Positions 16,806-26,570 of a stretch of DNA of 64,000 nt are shown piece by piece. Within the stretch, counting starts at the first letter, position 1, and each line of letters opens with the position of its first letter. A program made the position numbers and the translations under genes. The notes below the pieces were generated by a model, which was given only the letters and a program-made list of their open reading frames with translations, was not told where the DNA came from and did not search any database. This DNA is from Helicobacter mustelae (lineage in GTDB: Bacteria > Campylobacterota > Campylobacteria > Campylobacterales > Helicobacteraceae): positions 620,001-684,000 of the forward strand of contig NZ_LS483446.1 of assembly GCF_900476215.1 (NCBI RefSeq), in the 5' to 3' direction.

Positions 16806-19355
16806 CTATATGCGAAATTCAGGAAGTTTGTCAAAATTCAAATAGGTATAAACATTGTCTTTTTTATTTTCTAGTTTTTGTACAACATTATCAAAATATT
16901 CCTGCGGGGTTGGGATCTTGCCAAGTAATGCACATACCGCACCAAGCTCTGCGCTTCCAAGATAGACTTGCGCGCCTTTGCCCATGCGATTATCAAAATT
17001 TCTCGTAGAGGTGGAAAACACCACAGCATTATCATGCACTCTGGCTTGGTTGCCCATGCACAGGCTGCAGCCAGGGATCTCCATCCTCGCACCCGCTGCC
17101 CCAAACAAGGAGAGATAGCCCTCTTGTGTGAGTTTCTTTTCATCCATTTTTGTGGGAGGAGCGATCCATACTTGCGTTGGGCTGGCTCCAGCGCCCTTGA
17201 CAATCTCACCAAATGCCCTAAAATGTCCAATATTTGTCATACAGCTTCCGATGAAAACCTCATCGATTTTGTGTGGACGCTTGGGATTTGCAAGCACTTC
17301 AGAGAGGGTGGCAACATCATCGGGATCATTGGGGCAGGCGAGTATGGGCTCTTTGATATCTGCGAGGTCAATCTCGATAATGGCAGCATATTCTGCATCC
17401 TTGTCCGCTTCAAGAAGCGTTGGATTTTTAATCCATTCTTGCATGGCTTTGGAGCGTTTTTGTAGTGTTTCTTTGTTGCCATAGCCCTCTTGGAGCATTT
17501 TTTCAATCAATGCGATATTGCTTTGGAGGTATTCGATGATTGGCTCTTTGTCAAGCTTGATGGCACAGGCTGCTGCACTGCGCTCTGCGCTTGCATCACT
17601 GAGCTCAAAGGCTTGTTCCACTTTGATATTTTCTAATCCCTCGATCTCTAGAATTTTTCCGTTGAAAATGTTTTTCTTTCCCTTCTTTTCCACGGTGAGC
17701 AGTCCTTTTTTGATTGCATAATAGGGGATGGCATTGACAAGATCGCGCAGTGTAATTCCTTTGTTCATCTTGCCCTTGAAGCGCACGAGCACGGATTCTG
17801 GCATATTGAGTGGCATCTGCCCTGTTACTGCTGCAAATGCAACAAGTCCACTTCCTGCAGGGAAGCTAATGCCAATGGGGAATCTTGTGTGGCTATCTCC
17901 GCCTGTGCCAAGCGTGTCAGGCAAACAGAAGCGATTGAGCCAAGAGTGAATGACTCCATCTTTTGGGCGTAGTGCCACCCCACCGCGAGAAGTGATGAAA
18001 TCTGGTAGGGTTGCTTGCAGGCTGATATCAGAGGGTTTGGGATAGGCAGCAGTATGACAGAAGCTCTGCATTACAAAATCTGAGCTAAAAGCAAGGCTTG
18101 CAAGCTCTTTGATCTCATCCCTGGTCATCGCACCTGTAGTGTCTTGGCTGCCTACAGTGGTGGCCTTGGGTTCACAATATGTGCCTGGTAGTATGCCAGG
18201 GACTCCACAAGCCCTTCCTACGATTTTTTGCGCGAGGCTGTATCCCTTGGCTTTTTTCTCTGGGTTTTGGGGTTTGGCAAAGACATCAGATTCTCCAAGT
18301 CCTAAAAATGCTCTTGCCCTATTTGTAAGTCCACGCCCGATGATAAGAGGGATTCTCCCTCCTGCACGTACTTCATCAAAGATGGTATTGGGAGTGAGGG
18401 TAAAGTGACTAATGACTTGAGAGTCTTTTTTGATTACACCCTCATAAGGATAGACATCAATCACATCTCCTTCCAAGATCTTGGAAACATCTGCGACAAT
18501 GGGTAGGGATCCGCTATCTTCGCAGGTATTGAAAAAGATAGGAGCGATGACGCTTCCAATGACGATGCCACCAGTTTTTTTGTTGGGGATGTAGGGGATT
18601 TCCTCGCCAAAATGCCACATGATGGAATTACAAGCAGACTTTCTAGAGCTTCCTGTGCCTACCACATCGCCTACATAGGCCACAGGGATATTTTTTTGTT
18701 TGATGGCATTGAGGCGATTTTCATAATCAGGGATGCGATTTTTTAGCATGGCTTTGGCATGCAGGGGGATGTCGCTTCTAGTAAATGCATCACTTGCAGG
18801 AGAGAGATCATCGGTGTTGGTTTCTCCATCGATTTTGAGTGCGCAAAGGGTGATTTTTTCTGGCAAGGGTTTTTTGTTGAGGAACCATTCTGCATTGGCC
18901 CAAGATTCTAGGACTTCTTTTGCAAGAGGAAGGGTGGAGGAGAGTTTGGCAATGGTATCAAAAGAATCATATACCAGCAGGGTATTTTTGAGTGCCTGTG
19001 CAGCTTCTTTTGCAACAGCGCTATCTTTGCTTTGCAAGGCTTCTATCAAATAAGGGACATTGTACCCCCCAAGCATCGTACCCAGGTACTTTGTGGCTTC
19101 GATGGGAGTGATGTTACTGATGTTTTTTTGTTTGAGTGCAATTTTTCCCAAAAATTCTGCTTTGATTTTTGCAGCATCATCCACCCCGGGATTTACGCGA
19201 TGAATCAATAACTCCTTGGCGAATTCCTTTTCTTTGCCATTCTCTAAAATCTCAAGGATTGAGTGCATTTCTGCTGGGCTTAGTGGGAGCGGAGGAATCC
19301 CTTCTTTGGCTCTTTCTTCAACATGTTTTTGGTATTGAGTGAGAAAATTTTGCAT
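16806..19355 (-). CDS. acnB: Aconitate hydratase B
   Basis: Converts citrate to isocitrate in the TCA cycle. At 849 residues it is the usual AcnB size. The domain order is AcnB-type: N-terminal HEAT-like helices, the swivel domain ([19 protein letters not shown] near residue 235), then the Fe-S catalytic domains. [4Fe-4S] ligands are seen in [16 protein letters not shown] and [13 protein letters not shown], and [19 protein letters not shown] is conserved. Strong AAAAGGATC ribosome site. AcnB is the sole aconitase type in Helicobacter. Confidence 0.96.
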   Translation of the reverse strand: MQNFLTQYQKHVEERAKEGIPPLPLSPAEMHSILEILENGKEKEFAKELLIHRVNPGVDDAAKIKAEFLGKIALKQKNISNITPIEATKYLGTMLGGYNVPYLIEALQSKDSAVAKEAAQALKNTLLVYDSFDTIAKLSSTLPLAKEVLESWANAEWFLNKKPLPEKITLCALKIDGETNTDDLSPASDAFTRSDIPLHAKAMLKNRIPDYENRLNAIKQKNIPVAYVGDVVGTGSSRKSACNSIMWHFGEEIPYIPNKKTGGIVIGSVIAPIFFNTCEDSGSLPIVADVSKILEGDVIDVYPYEGVIKKDSQVISHFTLTPNTIFDEVRAGGRIPLIIGRGLTNRARAFLGLGESDVFAKPQNPEKKAKGYSLAQKIVGRACGVPGILPGTYCEPKATTVGSQDTTGAMTRDEIKELASLAFSSDFVMQSFCHTAAYPKPSDISLQATLPDFITSRGGVALRPKDGVIHSWLNRFCLPDTLGTGGDSHTRFPIGISFPAGSGLVAFAAVTGQMPLNMPESVLVRFKGKMNKGITLRDLVNAIPYYAIKKGLLTVEKKGKKNIFNGKILEIEGLENIKVEQAFELSDASAERSAAACAIKLDKEPIIEYLQSNIALIEKMLQEGYGNKETLQKRSKAMQEWIKNPTLLEADKDAEYAAIIEIDLADIKEPILACPNDPDDVATLSEVLANPKRPHKIDEVFIGSCMTNIGHFRAFGEIVKGAGASPTQVWIAPPTKMDEKKLTQEGYLSLFGAAGARMEIPGCSLCMGNQARVHDNAVVFSTSTRNFDNRMGKGAQVYLGSAELGAVCALLGKIPTPQEYFDNVVQKLENKKDNVYTYLNFDKLPEFRI

Positions 19356-19466
19356 GATATGATCCTTTTTTGATGTCTTTTTGATGTCCTAGTATTATAT
19401 ATTCCTAGGGTAAAGTATGGAATTTTTGCAGTGGATTTTTTGGATTGTGGTGGATTTTTGTGAGCT

Positions 19467-20366
19467 TTAGTGCTGTGGCTTTGTGAGAAAATCTTCAAGC
19501 CTGCCAAAGACAAATCCCTTTTTTTTCAGGATCTCAATCACCTTGGAAAGTCCTTCATAGCTGTCTTTTTCTGGATGATTGAAATGATAGATTAGAATCG
19601 AGCCATTTTTAACCAATGCGCTTTGTTTGATGATTTGCTCTGTATTGAAAGTAGCACCTGCATCACCCAGCACATCAAAGCCCATTGCCTGATAGCCTAG
19701 ATCTTTTAGGATTTTTAAAGCCACGTCATCATAATATGCTGTGCCAGAGCGGAAAAATCGCGGAGGCTTTGCGCCAAGAATGATCATTTTTTTGTGATTT
19801 TGCATCACTTCTTCATAAACTTCTTTGATGTTTTTTGTGCCCTGGATATGATAGATGCTTTTTCCATCAACGCTCAGAGGCTTGTGCAATGTTCCATGGT
19901 TTTGCAAAGAAAAAAGAGGATTTTTGCTAAGACTTTTAAAAAGTGGAATATGCTTATCAATCCAGCGAGCATTTAAAAACAGCATCGCAGGAATATGTTG
20001 GGATTCTAAAAGTTTTAAGATCCTCTCATCCACCTTCCCGCTGCAGGCATCTAGAGTGAGGAAGACTATGGGTTTTGTGGTGGGGATATGATTGATGGAG
20101 CCAGAGGGATTTTCTGCAAAGATTTTTGGATGTTCCTTTGCATAGCGCAGGGTGAGCTCTTTGAGAGAGGCAGGGGTGGCTTTGAAATCTTGAGTCTTTG
20201 TGTCTAGGGTTTTGACATGCAGGGCTTTTATTTCAGAGGAATTGGAGCCTATGGTTTTGTCAGGGGAGGAGCTGAAACCTTGGGATTTGATGGGGCCTGC
20301 ATAAAGACTCTCCCAAATGCCTAAGCAAAGAAAAAGTAATAAGACTTTTTGGATCTTGTGACTCAT
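19467..20366 (-). CDS. Exported polysaccharide deacetylase-family protein
   Basis: About 299 residues with an N-terminal signal peptide (VLLLFLCLGIWESLYA). A NodB-type domain occupies residues about 95-290. Motif 1 reads FLTLDACSG, so the second metal aspartate of the usual TFDD is alanine, as in a known TFDACGG-type subgroup; motif 2 NHGTLHK gives the two histidines. FFRSGTAYYDD and ILIYHFNHPE follow. It probably acts on cell-wall or other glycans in the periplasm, but activity is unproven. The ATG was chosen because it overlaps the purU stop (TGATG). Confidence 0.78.
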   Translation of the reverse strand: MSHKIQKVLLLFLCLGIWESLYAGPIKSQGFSSSPDKTIGSNSSEIKALHVKTLDTKTQDFKATPASLKELTLRYAKEHPKIFAENPSGSINHIPTTKPIVFLTLDACSGKVDERILKLLESQHIPAMLFLNARWIDKHIPLFKSLSKNPLFSLQNHGTLHKPLSVDGKSIYHIQGTKNIKEVYEEVMQNHKKMIILGAKPPRFFRSGTAYYDDVALKILKDLGYQAMGFDVLGDAGATFNTEQIIKQSALVKNGSILIYHFNHPEKDSYEGLSKVIEILKKKGFVFGRLEDFLTKPQH

Positions 20367-21205
20367 CAAAACACCACAGTTTTGTTGCCATAGACAAAGA
20401 TTCTATCTTGCAAGGCGAGTTCTATTGCTTTTGCAAAAACGATTTTTTCGATATTGCGCCCGGCTTTTTGCATATCCCTCCAGCTATAGGTGTGGTTGAT
20501 ATTAATGACATCTTGAGCGATAATGGGCCCCTCATCAAGATTGTCATTGACAAAATGCGCGGTTGCACCAATGAGCTTCACCCCTCGCTCATAGGCTTGT
20601 TTATAGGGATTTGCTCCAATGAATGCGGGCAAAAAACTATGATGAATATTGATGATTTTTTGCTCATATTGTTTGACAAAATGCGGAGAGAGGATCCTCA
20701 TGTATTTTGCCAACACCAAATAATCCACTTCATATTTGCTGCAGGCTTGCAGTATGCGCGCCTCATGCTCCTGGCGCGTGAGATTTTGGTGAGAAATATG
20801 AAGAAATTCTATGCCAAATTTGCCCACCAAATCCCCAAGATGAGGATAATTGCTAATCACTGCTTTGATTTCTACATCCAATTCCCCACTCTCATAGCGC
20901 AAGAGCAGATCTCCTAAGCAGTGATTTTCTTTTGTGCAAAAAATCAGCAGGGATTTTTTGCTTTGTGGGATGATTTTGATTTGGGATTCATGGGGCAGTG
21001 CATCGCTAAGCTGCTGGCCCAAAAGCTCTTTATCAAGCTCCCCGCTCACCTCCGTGCGCATGAAAAACATATTTTGCTCCTTGTCTACGAACTCATCATT
21101 TTTTTCGATATTGAGATTTGCTTTTGAGAGGATGGCAGAAATCTGAAAAATCAGCCCTTGCTGGTCAGGGCATAGAATCAGTATGGTGTGATTGTGTGAA
21201 TTCAA
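20366..21205 (-). CDS. purU: Formyltetrahydrofolate deformylase
   Basis: Hydrolyses 10-formyl-tetrahydrofolate to formate and tetrahydrofolate, balancing one-carbon pools. 279 residues: an N-terminal ACT domain (ILCPDQQGLIFQISAILS, residues 9-80), then a formyltransferase domain. The active-site block is INIHHSFLPAFIGANPYKQAYERGVKLIGATAHFV with LDEGPIIAQD. It is followed by the deacetylase gene through a TGATG overlap and preceded by sppA with a 12-base gap. Confidence 0.94.
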   Translation of the reverse strand: MNSHNHTILILCPDQQGLIFQISAILSKANLNIEKNDEFVDKEQNMFFMRTEVSGELDKELLGQQLSDALPHESQIKIIPQSKKSLLIFCTKENHCLGDLLLRYESGELDVEIKAVISNYPHLGDLVGKFGIEFLHISHQNLTRQEHEARILQACSKYEVDYLVLAKYMRILSPHFVKQYEQKIINIHHSFLPAFIGANPYKQAYERGVKLIGATAHFVNDNLDEGPIIAQDVININHTYSWRDMQKAGRNIEKIVFAKAIELALQDRIFVYGNKTVVF

Positions 21206-21217
21206 AAAATATCCTTG

Positions 21218-22078
21218 TTATTGGAGTTGATAGGCAAAGTTTTTGAATAGAACTTGCGTGCTGGAATTTACAACGCGCTCTAAATAATTGTCAAATTTGC
21301 TTTTTTCTAGCCATATGGGATCTTGCACATGGGAGAAATTTTTTAGCGCCTCTATGGCATCATCCATTCCTCCGATCTCATCGATTAGACCCAGTTTTTG
21401 CGCATTTTTTGCAGTGAAGATCTTCCCCTCAGCAAAGCTCTTGTAATTGTGTTTATCCAGTTTTCTAGCATCACTTACATCATCAATAAACATCTGATAT
21501 TCTTCTTGGATGAGATTTTTGATATAGGCATATTCCTCAGGTGTCCATTTGCGCAAAGGGGTGCCTACCTCTTTGTAGGCTCCAGCACTCACGCCTTGCT
21601 GACTTACTCCGATTTTTTGCATCAAATTTTGGATATTCATGCTGCTAAAGATCACTCCAATAGAACCAATGAGTGCACCGCGATTTGCAAAGATTTGCTT
21701 AGAATACATGCCTCCATAATAGCTTCCACTTGCCATTACTCCTTGCACATAGGCCACTACTGGGATGCGTTGATTGAGCTCCCTTATCATATCACTGATT
21801 TCTACGCTAGCGCTGACCGCACCCCCTGGAGAATTAATCAGCAATAAAGCTCCCTTGATATTGGGGTTTGCTTTGATTTTTTTGATCTGTTCATAGATGG
21901 AGGTGGAATCGATGATGGGTCCATGCAGATAGATTTTGGCAAGATTGGCATTTTTTTGCCCTCCATCATTGTGCAAAAAAAAGAAAAGCAAAACAATGAT
22001 GAGTAAGAATATACAGGCTTTGAAATATTTTGTAATGAATGCAAATGGGGCTAATAAAATATTGGCAAGTGTTCTCAA
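21218..22078 (-). CDS. sppA: Signal peptide peptidase SppA (S49 family)
   Basis: 286-residue membrane-anchored serine peptidase that degrades cleaved signal peptides. One N-terminal transmembrane segment (ACIFLLIIVLLFFFLH). The S49 domain contains LLINSPGGAVSASVEI, the nucleophile region VMASGSYYGGMYSKQIFANRGALIGSIGVI, and the general-base lysine in the KEVGTPLRKWT segment. The length fits the short, tetramer-type SppA. First gene of the sppA-purU-deacetylase group on the minus strand. Confidence 0.92.
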   Translation of the reverse strand: MRTLANILLAPFAFITKYFKACIFLLIIVLLFFFLHNDGGQKNANLAKIYLHGPIIDSTSIYEQIKKIKANPNIKGALLLINSPGGAVSASVEISDMIRELNQRIPVVAYVQGVMASGSYYGGMYSKQIFANRGALIGSIGVIFSSMNIQNLMQKIGVSQQGVSAGAYKEVGTPLRKWTPEEYAYIKNLIQEEYQMFIDDVSDARKLDKHNYKSFAEGKIFTAKNAQKLGLIDEIGGMDDAIEALKNFSHVQDPIWLEKSKFDNYLERVVNSSTQVLFKNFAYQLQ

Positions 22079-22302
22079 ATCTTTCTCCTTGCAAAGAGTT
22101 GGGAAAATCTCTGAAATAAAAGGCGTATTTTATCGTATTTTTTGGTATCTTTATCTACATTTTGGTTCCTTCATGAAGGGGTTGGGAGTGTTTATCATTT
22201 TTCTATAAGATGGCCAAAGGATGGAATTTTTGCCAAGGAAAACCTAGATTTTTGGGCTTTTGGCGTGATTTCATTTAAGCCGTGATTTTATTTAAGTGAG
22301 GA

Positions 22303-22674
22303 ATGATGAACAAACTTACAGAGCAGGAAGCCTATGTGATTTTACAGAAAGGCACCGAACCACCCTTTAGTGGTGAATATGATCAGCATTTTGAGGAGGG
22401 GGTTTATGTTTGTAGACAATGTGAGAATCCCCTCTTTACCTCAGAGGCAAAATTCAAGTCTGGATGCGGCTGGCCTAGCTTTGATGATTGTATTTTGGAT
22501 GGCGTTCGGGAGAGTTTGGATAATGATGGCAGGAGGATTGAGATCACTTGCGCGCGCTGTGGTGGGCATTTGGGGCATGTATTTCGGGGGGAAGGCTTCA
22601 CGCAAAAAGACACGCGACATTGCGTAAACTCTCTATCCATTCGTTTCAAAAAATCCGATGCAAAATCTCTATAA
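22303..22674 (+). CDS. msrB: Peptide methionine-R-sulfoxide reductase B
   Basis: Repairs methionine-R-sulfoxide in oxidised proteins. 123 residues. Zinc cysteines are visible in CRQCENPLF and CARCGGHLGHVF, the substrate block in KFKSGCGWPSFDD, and the catalytic cysteine in RHCVNSLSIRF. There are two adjacent ATGs (22303, 22306); the GAGGA site fits the second slightly better. This is a stand-alone MsrB, whereas H. pylori has an MsrA-MsrB fusion. It overlaps nnr by 17 bases. Confidence 0.94.
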   Translation: MMNKLTEQEAYVILQKGTEPPFSGEYDQHFEEGVYVCRQCENPLFTSEAKFKSGCGWPSFDDCILDGVRESLDNDGRRIEITCARCGGHLGHVFRGEGFTQKDTRHCVNSLSIRFKKSDAKSL

Positions 22675-24049
22675 AGATACAAAAGCGCTGGATTCGCGCT
22701 GTTATATGCAGTTTGGGCTAGAGCCTGAGATATTGATGGAAAATGCTGGCAATGCGTTAAAAAATCTCATCATGCGTCTTGTGCAGAGGGGAAGTGTGAT
22801 TAGCATTGTGTGCGGGGGTGGGGACAATGGGGGAGATGGATATGTGCTAGCAAGGCAGCTGCTGGGGGATTATCGTGTGTGGGTATATAGTGCCAAGCCT
22901 CCCAAGAGCAAAAACTGCATCAAGCAGCATGAGCGCGCCACTGCGCTGGGAGTGGAATTTGTCAAAAAGCTTCTACCCTGTGATGTGGTGGTGGATTGCT
23001 TTATTGGAAGTGGATTGCAAAGTACCCTGGATGCAGAGGCAAACAAACTTATAGATTCCATGAATCGTGTGGGAAGGATAAAAATTGCCTGCGATATCCC
23101 CAGTGGTGTGCGAGCCTATGGAGACATAGCAAAGGCTTTTTTGGCAGATTATACCCTGGCGATGGGAGCGCGTAATGTGGCTTTGTATCGCGATGAGGCC
23201 AAGGCCTATGTGGGGGTGGTGGAAGTAGGGGATTTGGGCGTGAGTGCCAGTAAATATGAAGTGGATTCTCATATCAAGCTTTTGGAAGCCAGTGATTTGC
23301 AATTGCCTCTGCGCAAAAATCCCAATGTCCACAAAGGAGATTTTGGGCATTTGTGCGTATATGCGGGGGAGAAGAGTGGAGCGGGAAGCCTTTGTGCGCT
23401 GGCGGGATTGCGCATAGGTGCTGGTAGCGTGAGTGTCATTGGGGATTTGCATCCTTATTTTGCTGAGGTGATGTATATGAGCATACCAAGTGCTAAAACC
23501 AGTGCTTTTTGCATAGGTATGGGCATGGGTACAGAGATCCCAGAGGTATTTTTGGCATTAGATCCTATGCTTCCCTGTGTCTTGGATGCAGATATTTTGC
23601 GTCATGAGAGGATTGCAGAACTTCTCTCCTCCCATCAAAATATTGTGATTACACCTCACTGTGGCGAGTTTTTGAACTTATGGGAGCGCTGTGGCATGGG
23701 CGAGCTTGCAAAAGAGGATTTTTTGGCAGATAAGATGGAATACTTCATGCGTTTTTGTAGCAAATATCCCCATGTCGTGATGGTGCTCAAGGGTGCGAAT
23801 GTGATGATTGCTAAAAAAGATAGAGTCTATATCAATGCGCTGGGGAATGCCGCACTAGCCAAGGCTGGTAGTGGAGATGTACTAGCAGGCATCATAGGTG
23901 GCTTACTGGCACAGGGATTTTTGCCCCTGGAGGCTGCATTGCATGGCAGTCTCATTCATAGCCTGTGCGCGCAGGATTTTTGTGAGAAAAATTATGCGCT
24001 TACCCCGCTAGATATCATTGCAACACTAGGGAGGGTTGTCTTAGAATAA
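22658..24049 (+). CDS. nnr: Bifunctional NAD(P)HX epimerase / ADP- or ATP-dependent dehydratase
   Basis: Repairs hydrated NADH and NADPH. 463 residues, a YjeF-type fusion. The N-terminal epimerase domain (1-210) has ILMENAGNALKNL, VVCGGGDNGGDGYVLAR and FIGSGL. The C-terminal dehydratase domain (220-460) has HKGDFGHLCVYAG, VLDADILR, ITPHCGEF and the NALGNAALAKAGSGDVLAGIIGGLLAQG signature. The start is inside msrB. The 3' end is convergent with the DUF455 gene. Confidence 0.92.
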   Translation: MQNLYKDTKALDSRCYMQFGLEPEILMENAGNALKNLIMRLVQRGSVISIVCGGGDNGGDGYVLARQLLGDYRVWVYSAKPPKSKNCIKQHERATALGVEFVKKLLPCDVVVDCFIGSGLQSTLDAEANKLIDSMNRVGRIKIACDIPSGVRAYGDIAKAFLADYTLAMGARNVALYRDEAKAYVGVVEVGDLGVSASKYEVDSHIKLLEASDLQLPLRKNPNVHKGDFGHLCVYAGEKSGAGSLCALAGLRIGAGSVSVIGDLHPYFAEVMYMSIPSAKTSAFCIGMGMGTEIPEVFLALDPMLPCVLDADILRHERIAELLSSHQNIVITPHCGEFLNLWERCGMGELAKEDFLADKMEYFMRFCSKYPHVVMVLKGANVMIAKKDRVYINALGNAALAKAGSGDVLAGIIGGLLAQGFLPLEAALHGSLIHSLCAQDFCEKNYALTPLDIIATLGRVVLE

Positions 24050-24127
24050 ACCCCACAGGGATTCTATCTTTTTTAAACTCCTTTGAGCTTTAGGCCACTA
24101 GAAGGTGGACTCTTGCTCTCTTTATTG

Positions 24128-24946
24128 TTAATATTGGCTTCCTTCCATTGGTTTATCTCGCTCTATTAAAAGGAGTTCTTCTTTTGTGTAGCCTGCTTGC
24201 AAGCGAGCTTCTTTATTGAGGATTTTGCTCATTGGAGAAAAGTGCCTGTAATCCCGCAGTAGACTCAAAAAATCCTCCCCTTCTTTTTTGTAGGCGCGCC
24301 ACCATTTGTCCCCCTTATGTACATGAGAGATTTCATCCCTTAGGATGATGTCTAGCACAGAGAGTGCTTTTTTTGCGATCGCATGCGAGCTTTGGGAGAT
24401 TTTTTGGGCGACAAAGGGATTGGCATCTAGTCCATTGGCTTCTAGTGCACGATGCACAAGTCCCATCCTATGACTTAGGGAGTGATTGGTGGCCATTTGC
24501 GCATCAAAGAGATTTTGATGCACCGGAAAGTCCCCATAATCAAAGCCTAGATCCTGCAGCAAGGATCTAAGCAAGAGAAAATGAGAGATCTCCTCTTGTG
24601 CAACCTCTAGCCAATCTGTGTAATATTGAGGGCTAAGATTGCGAAAGCGATAGCTCGCATCTAGGGCTAGATCAATGGCGCTGTATTCGATATGCACGAT
24701 GGAGTGGATGACTTTTGCCAGTGTATTGGTGCTGGAGAGATCTTTGGGGCGTCGGATCCTTGTGGGGTGGATGATTTGACAAAAGCTATGATAGCTGGGC
24801 AGAGGGGAGATTTTGATAGGAGATTGATGGTCAAAATCATATTTTTTTGTGTAGTGGAAGTCTTCATGAAATTCTCTAAAGAGCGCAATTTTTTGATCGG
24901 GATCCTCTGCAAAGAGGATCTTTTCTAATGCGGCGAAAAAATTCAT
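24128..24946 (-). CDS. DUF455 family protein (ferritin-like helical protein)
   Basis: 272 residues. The sequence has the DUF455 arrangement of helices with possible di-metal ligands: SIVHIEYSAIDLALDA, WLEVAQEEISHFLLL and ILRDEISHVHKGDKWW, whose ExxH pairs resemble ferritin-like di-iron sites. The central GDFPVHQNLFDA segment is typical. Function is not known. Its ATG overlaps the stop of an upstream 30-codon reading frame (ATGA), which in turn overlaps the cyclophilin stop, so the three form a tightly coupled string on the minus strand. Confidence 0.85.
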   Translation of the reverse strand: MNFFAALEKILFAEDPDQKIALFREFHEDFHYTKKYDFDHQSPIKISPLPSYHSFCQIIHPTRIRRPKDLSSTNTLAKVIHSIVHIEYSAIDLALDASYRFRNLSPQYYTDWLEVAQEEISHFLLLRSLLQDLGFDYGDFPVHQNLFDAQMATNHSLSHRMGLVHRALEANGLDANPFVAQKISQSSHAIAKKALSVLDIILRDEISHVHKGDKWWRAYKKEGEDFLSLLRDYRHFSPMSKILNKEARLQAGYTKEELLLIERDKPMEGSQY

Positions 24947-25035
24947 TTTTTGAGTCTGCTGCGATAGAGCAAAAGAGCTCCTATGAGAAGCAAAAAAACT
25001 ATGCTCTCATAAAATAAGCCACTAAAATCCTGCAT
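24943..25035 (-). CDS. 30-residue single-pass membrane micro-protein (candidate)
   Basis: This short frame fills the gap between the cyclophilin and DUF455 genes exactly. Its ATG overlaps the cyclophilin stop as TAATG, and its TGA overlaps the DUF455 start as ATGA. The product starts MQDFSGLFYE, has one hydrophobic helix (SIVFLLLIGALLLY) and ends RSRLKK, giving an N-out/C-in positive-inside topology. Such double overlap is typical of translationally coupled genes. No family is recognised. It would be missed by callers with a 60- or 90-base minimum. Confidence 0.6.
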   Translation of the reverse strand: MQDFSGLFYESIVFLLLIGALLLYRSRLKK

Positions 25036-25532
25036 TATTTGCTCGCAGTGATGTGAATATCCTCAATTACATCTCCCTGCTTTAGAGAATCTAGCACAGC
25101 CATGCTTTGGCTGTCCTTTTCATCAATGCGTCCAAATACTGTATGTTCTCCATCAAGATGGGGTAATGCCACAAAGCAGAGAAAAAACTGACTCCCTCCT
25201 GTGTCTCTCCCTGCATGAGCCATACTTAGGCTGCCTTTGAGATGTTTGTGGGGATTGTTTTTGAGTTCACAAGTAATGCGCCATCCAGGGCCTCCTGTAC
25301 CAGTTCCCTTGGGACAACCACCCTGTGCTACAAATCCTGCGATCACGCGGTGAAAGCTTAGACCCTTATAAAATCCCTCTTTGCTGAGTGTGGCAAAATT
25401 GCTGACTGCTTGAGGGGCGGATTCTGGGAATAATTTCACTACGATCTCTCCTTTGTTTGTCTTTATGGTGGCATATTGGTAGCCCTGTAATTCTTCTTTT
25501 GTGGGGTTGTAGGTTTTTAATTCTTCATACAT
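25035..25532 (-). CDS. ppiA: Peptidyl-prolyl cis-trans isomerase, cyclophilin type
   Basis: Catalyses proline isomerisation. 165 residues from the chosen ATG, which has AAAGGACATCTC just upstream; the longer frame to 25580 adds 16 unlikely residues. Cyclophilin motifs are FHRVIAGFVAQGGCPKGTGTGGPG (catalytic Phe-His-Arg and Gln), SMAHAGRDTGGSQFFLCF and LDGEHTVFGRI. No signal peptide is present, so it is probably cytoplasmic. Confidence 0.94.
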   Translation of the reverse strand: MYEELKTYNPTKEELQGYQYATIKTNKGEIVVKLFPESAPQAVSNFATLSKEGFYKGLSFHRVIAGFVAQGGCPKGTGTGGPGWRITCELKNNPHKHLKGSLSMAHAGRDTGGSQFFLCFVALPHLDGEHTVFGRIDEKDSQSMAVLDSLKQGDVIEDIHITASK

Positions 25533-25595
25533 GAGATGTCCTTTAAGATTTTGTAATATAATTCTACTCAAAAAACGCATGAGAAAGAGTGGGGA

Positions 25596-26570
25596 ATGAT
25601 AAAAAAAATTGTTTTGGTGATGGGTGTTTTGCTATTTTCTTTTGCTTCAGAAGATGTGGAATTGGATGCGCCAGGATTGGAAAAGAGTCTGCAAAAGGGG
25701 GGGCAAAAAAACACAGGCAAACTCCACAAAAATAGATCACAAAAAAGCCCTTATGACACACAGCTAGAAAAAGACGACTCAGATGAATTGGATGCTTCAG
25801 ATGAGGCTGCTAACTCAGATGATTTGGATACAGAGGGGCAGCAAAATGTAGAAGCATCAAGTCTAGATGGATTGGAGAATTTTTTTATCGAAAATCAAAA
25901 AATTCTCAAAGAAAGGCAAGAGGCTAGGGCATCCTTGCAGAAATGGGTGCATTCCATTGGTGTTTTGAATGTGTATTTTGATAATGGCACATTGCAGTAT
26001 GGCTATGGAGTGTTGTTGAAAAATGGGAGATTTCTCACAAGCTCAGAGATTTTGCATAATTTTGGGAAATATCCTAGAAAAATCCAGTTGCGCATGCAAG
26101 ATGACAGCGCGCAGGTGCTCATCTGTATCGCGGATTTGCAGATTGAGGCCATCGACAATACTACTGGGCTTGCGCTGCTAAGGACCCAGGGGTTCACAGA
26201 TGATTATTGCAAGGTGCGCACGGAGAGTTTTTATCATAAGCGCATCTATGATTTGTTTTACCTCACTCCCCAAAAACTTCCTCCCAAAGCCCCTGAGACA
26301 ATGCTGTATTATCCAAAGGTTTCCAAGCAATATTATTTTGGCGTCTTGCAAAATGAAATTCTATCCACCCAAGAGCTAGAGACTGGTGGGGCTGCTTATC
26401 AGATCGATGACAAGAAGATGAATAAGATGATTTTGGGCAGGCCATTTTTTGACAAAGACGGTGCTTTTGTGGGAATTTTCACCATCCATGCAGATAATGC
26501 GATGCCCGTGGTCTTGGATTCTACTGCGGTTTTTTTGTTCTTGCAGAATCTAAGAGGCAAAGATTTCTAA
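25596..26570 (+). CDS. Exported protein with a trypsin-like fold signature; homopolymer tracts in the 5' part
   Basis: 324 residues, function not recognised. An N-terminal signal sequence (IVLVMGVLLFSFAS) is followed by an acidic, low-complexity region to about residue 95. The C-terminal domain has LQYGYGVLLKNGRFLTSSEIL, which resembles the strand around the catalytic His of serine proteases, and LETGGAAYQ / GRPFFDKDGAFVGIFTIH, which resembles the GDSGGP-to-GI strand without the serine. It may be an inactive protease-like domain. Codons 2-4 contain A8 (25601-25608); a G7 and an A7 tract lie at 25697-25711, so slippage could alter expression. It diverges from the cyclophilin gene. Confidence 0.65.
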   Translation: MIKKIVLVMGVLLFSFASEDVELDAPGLEKSLQKGGQKNTGKLHKNRSQKSPYDTQLEKDDSDELDASDEAANSDDLDTEGQQNVEASSLDGLENFFIENQKILKERQEARASLQKWVHSIGVLNVYFDNGTLQYGYGVLLKNGRFLTSSEILHNFGKYPRKIQLRMQDDSAQVLICIADLQIEAIDNTTGLALLRTQGFTDDYCKVRTESFYHKRIYDLFYLTPQKLPPKAPETMLYYPKVSKQYYFGVLQNEILSTQELETGGAAYQIDDKKMNKMILGRPFFDKDGAFVGIFTIHADNAMPVVLDSTAVFLFLQNLRGKDF

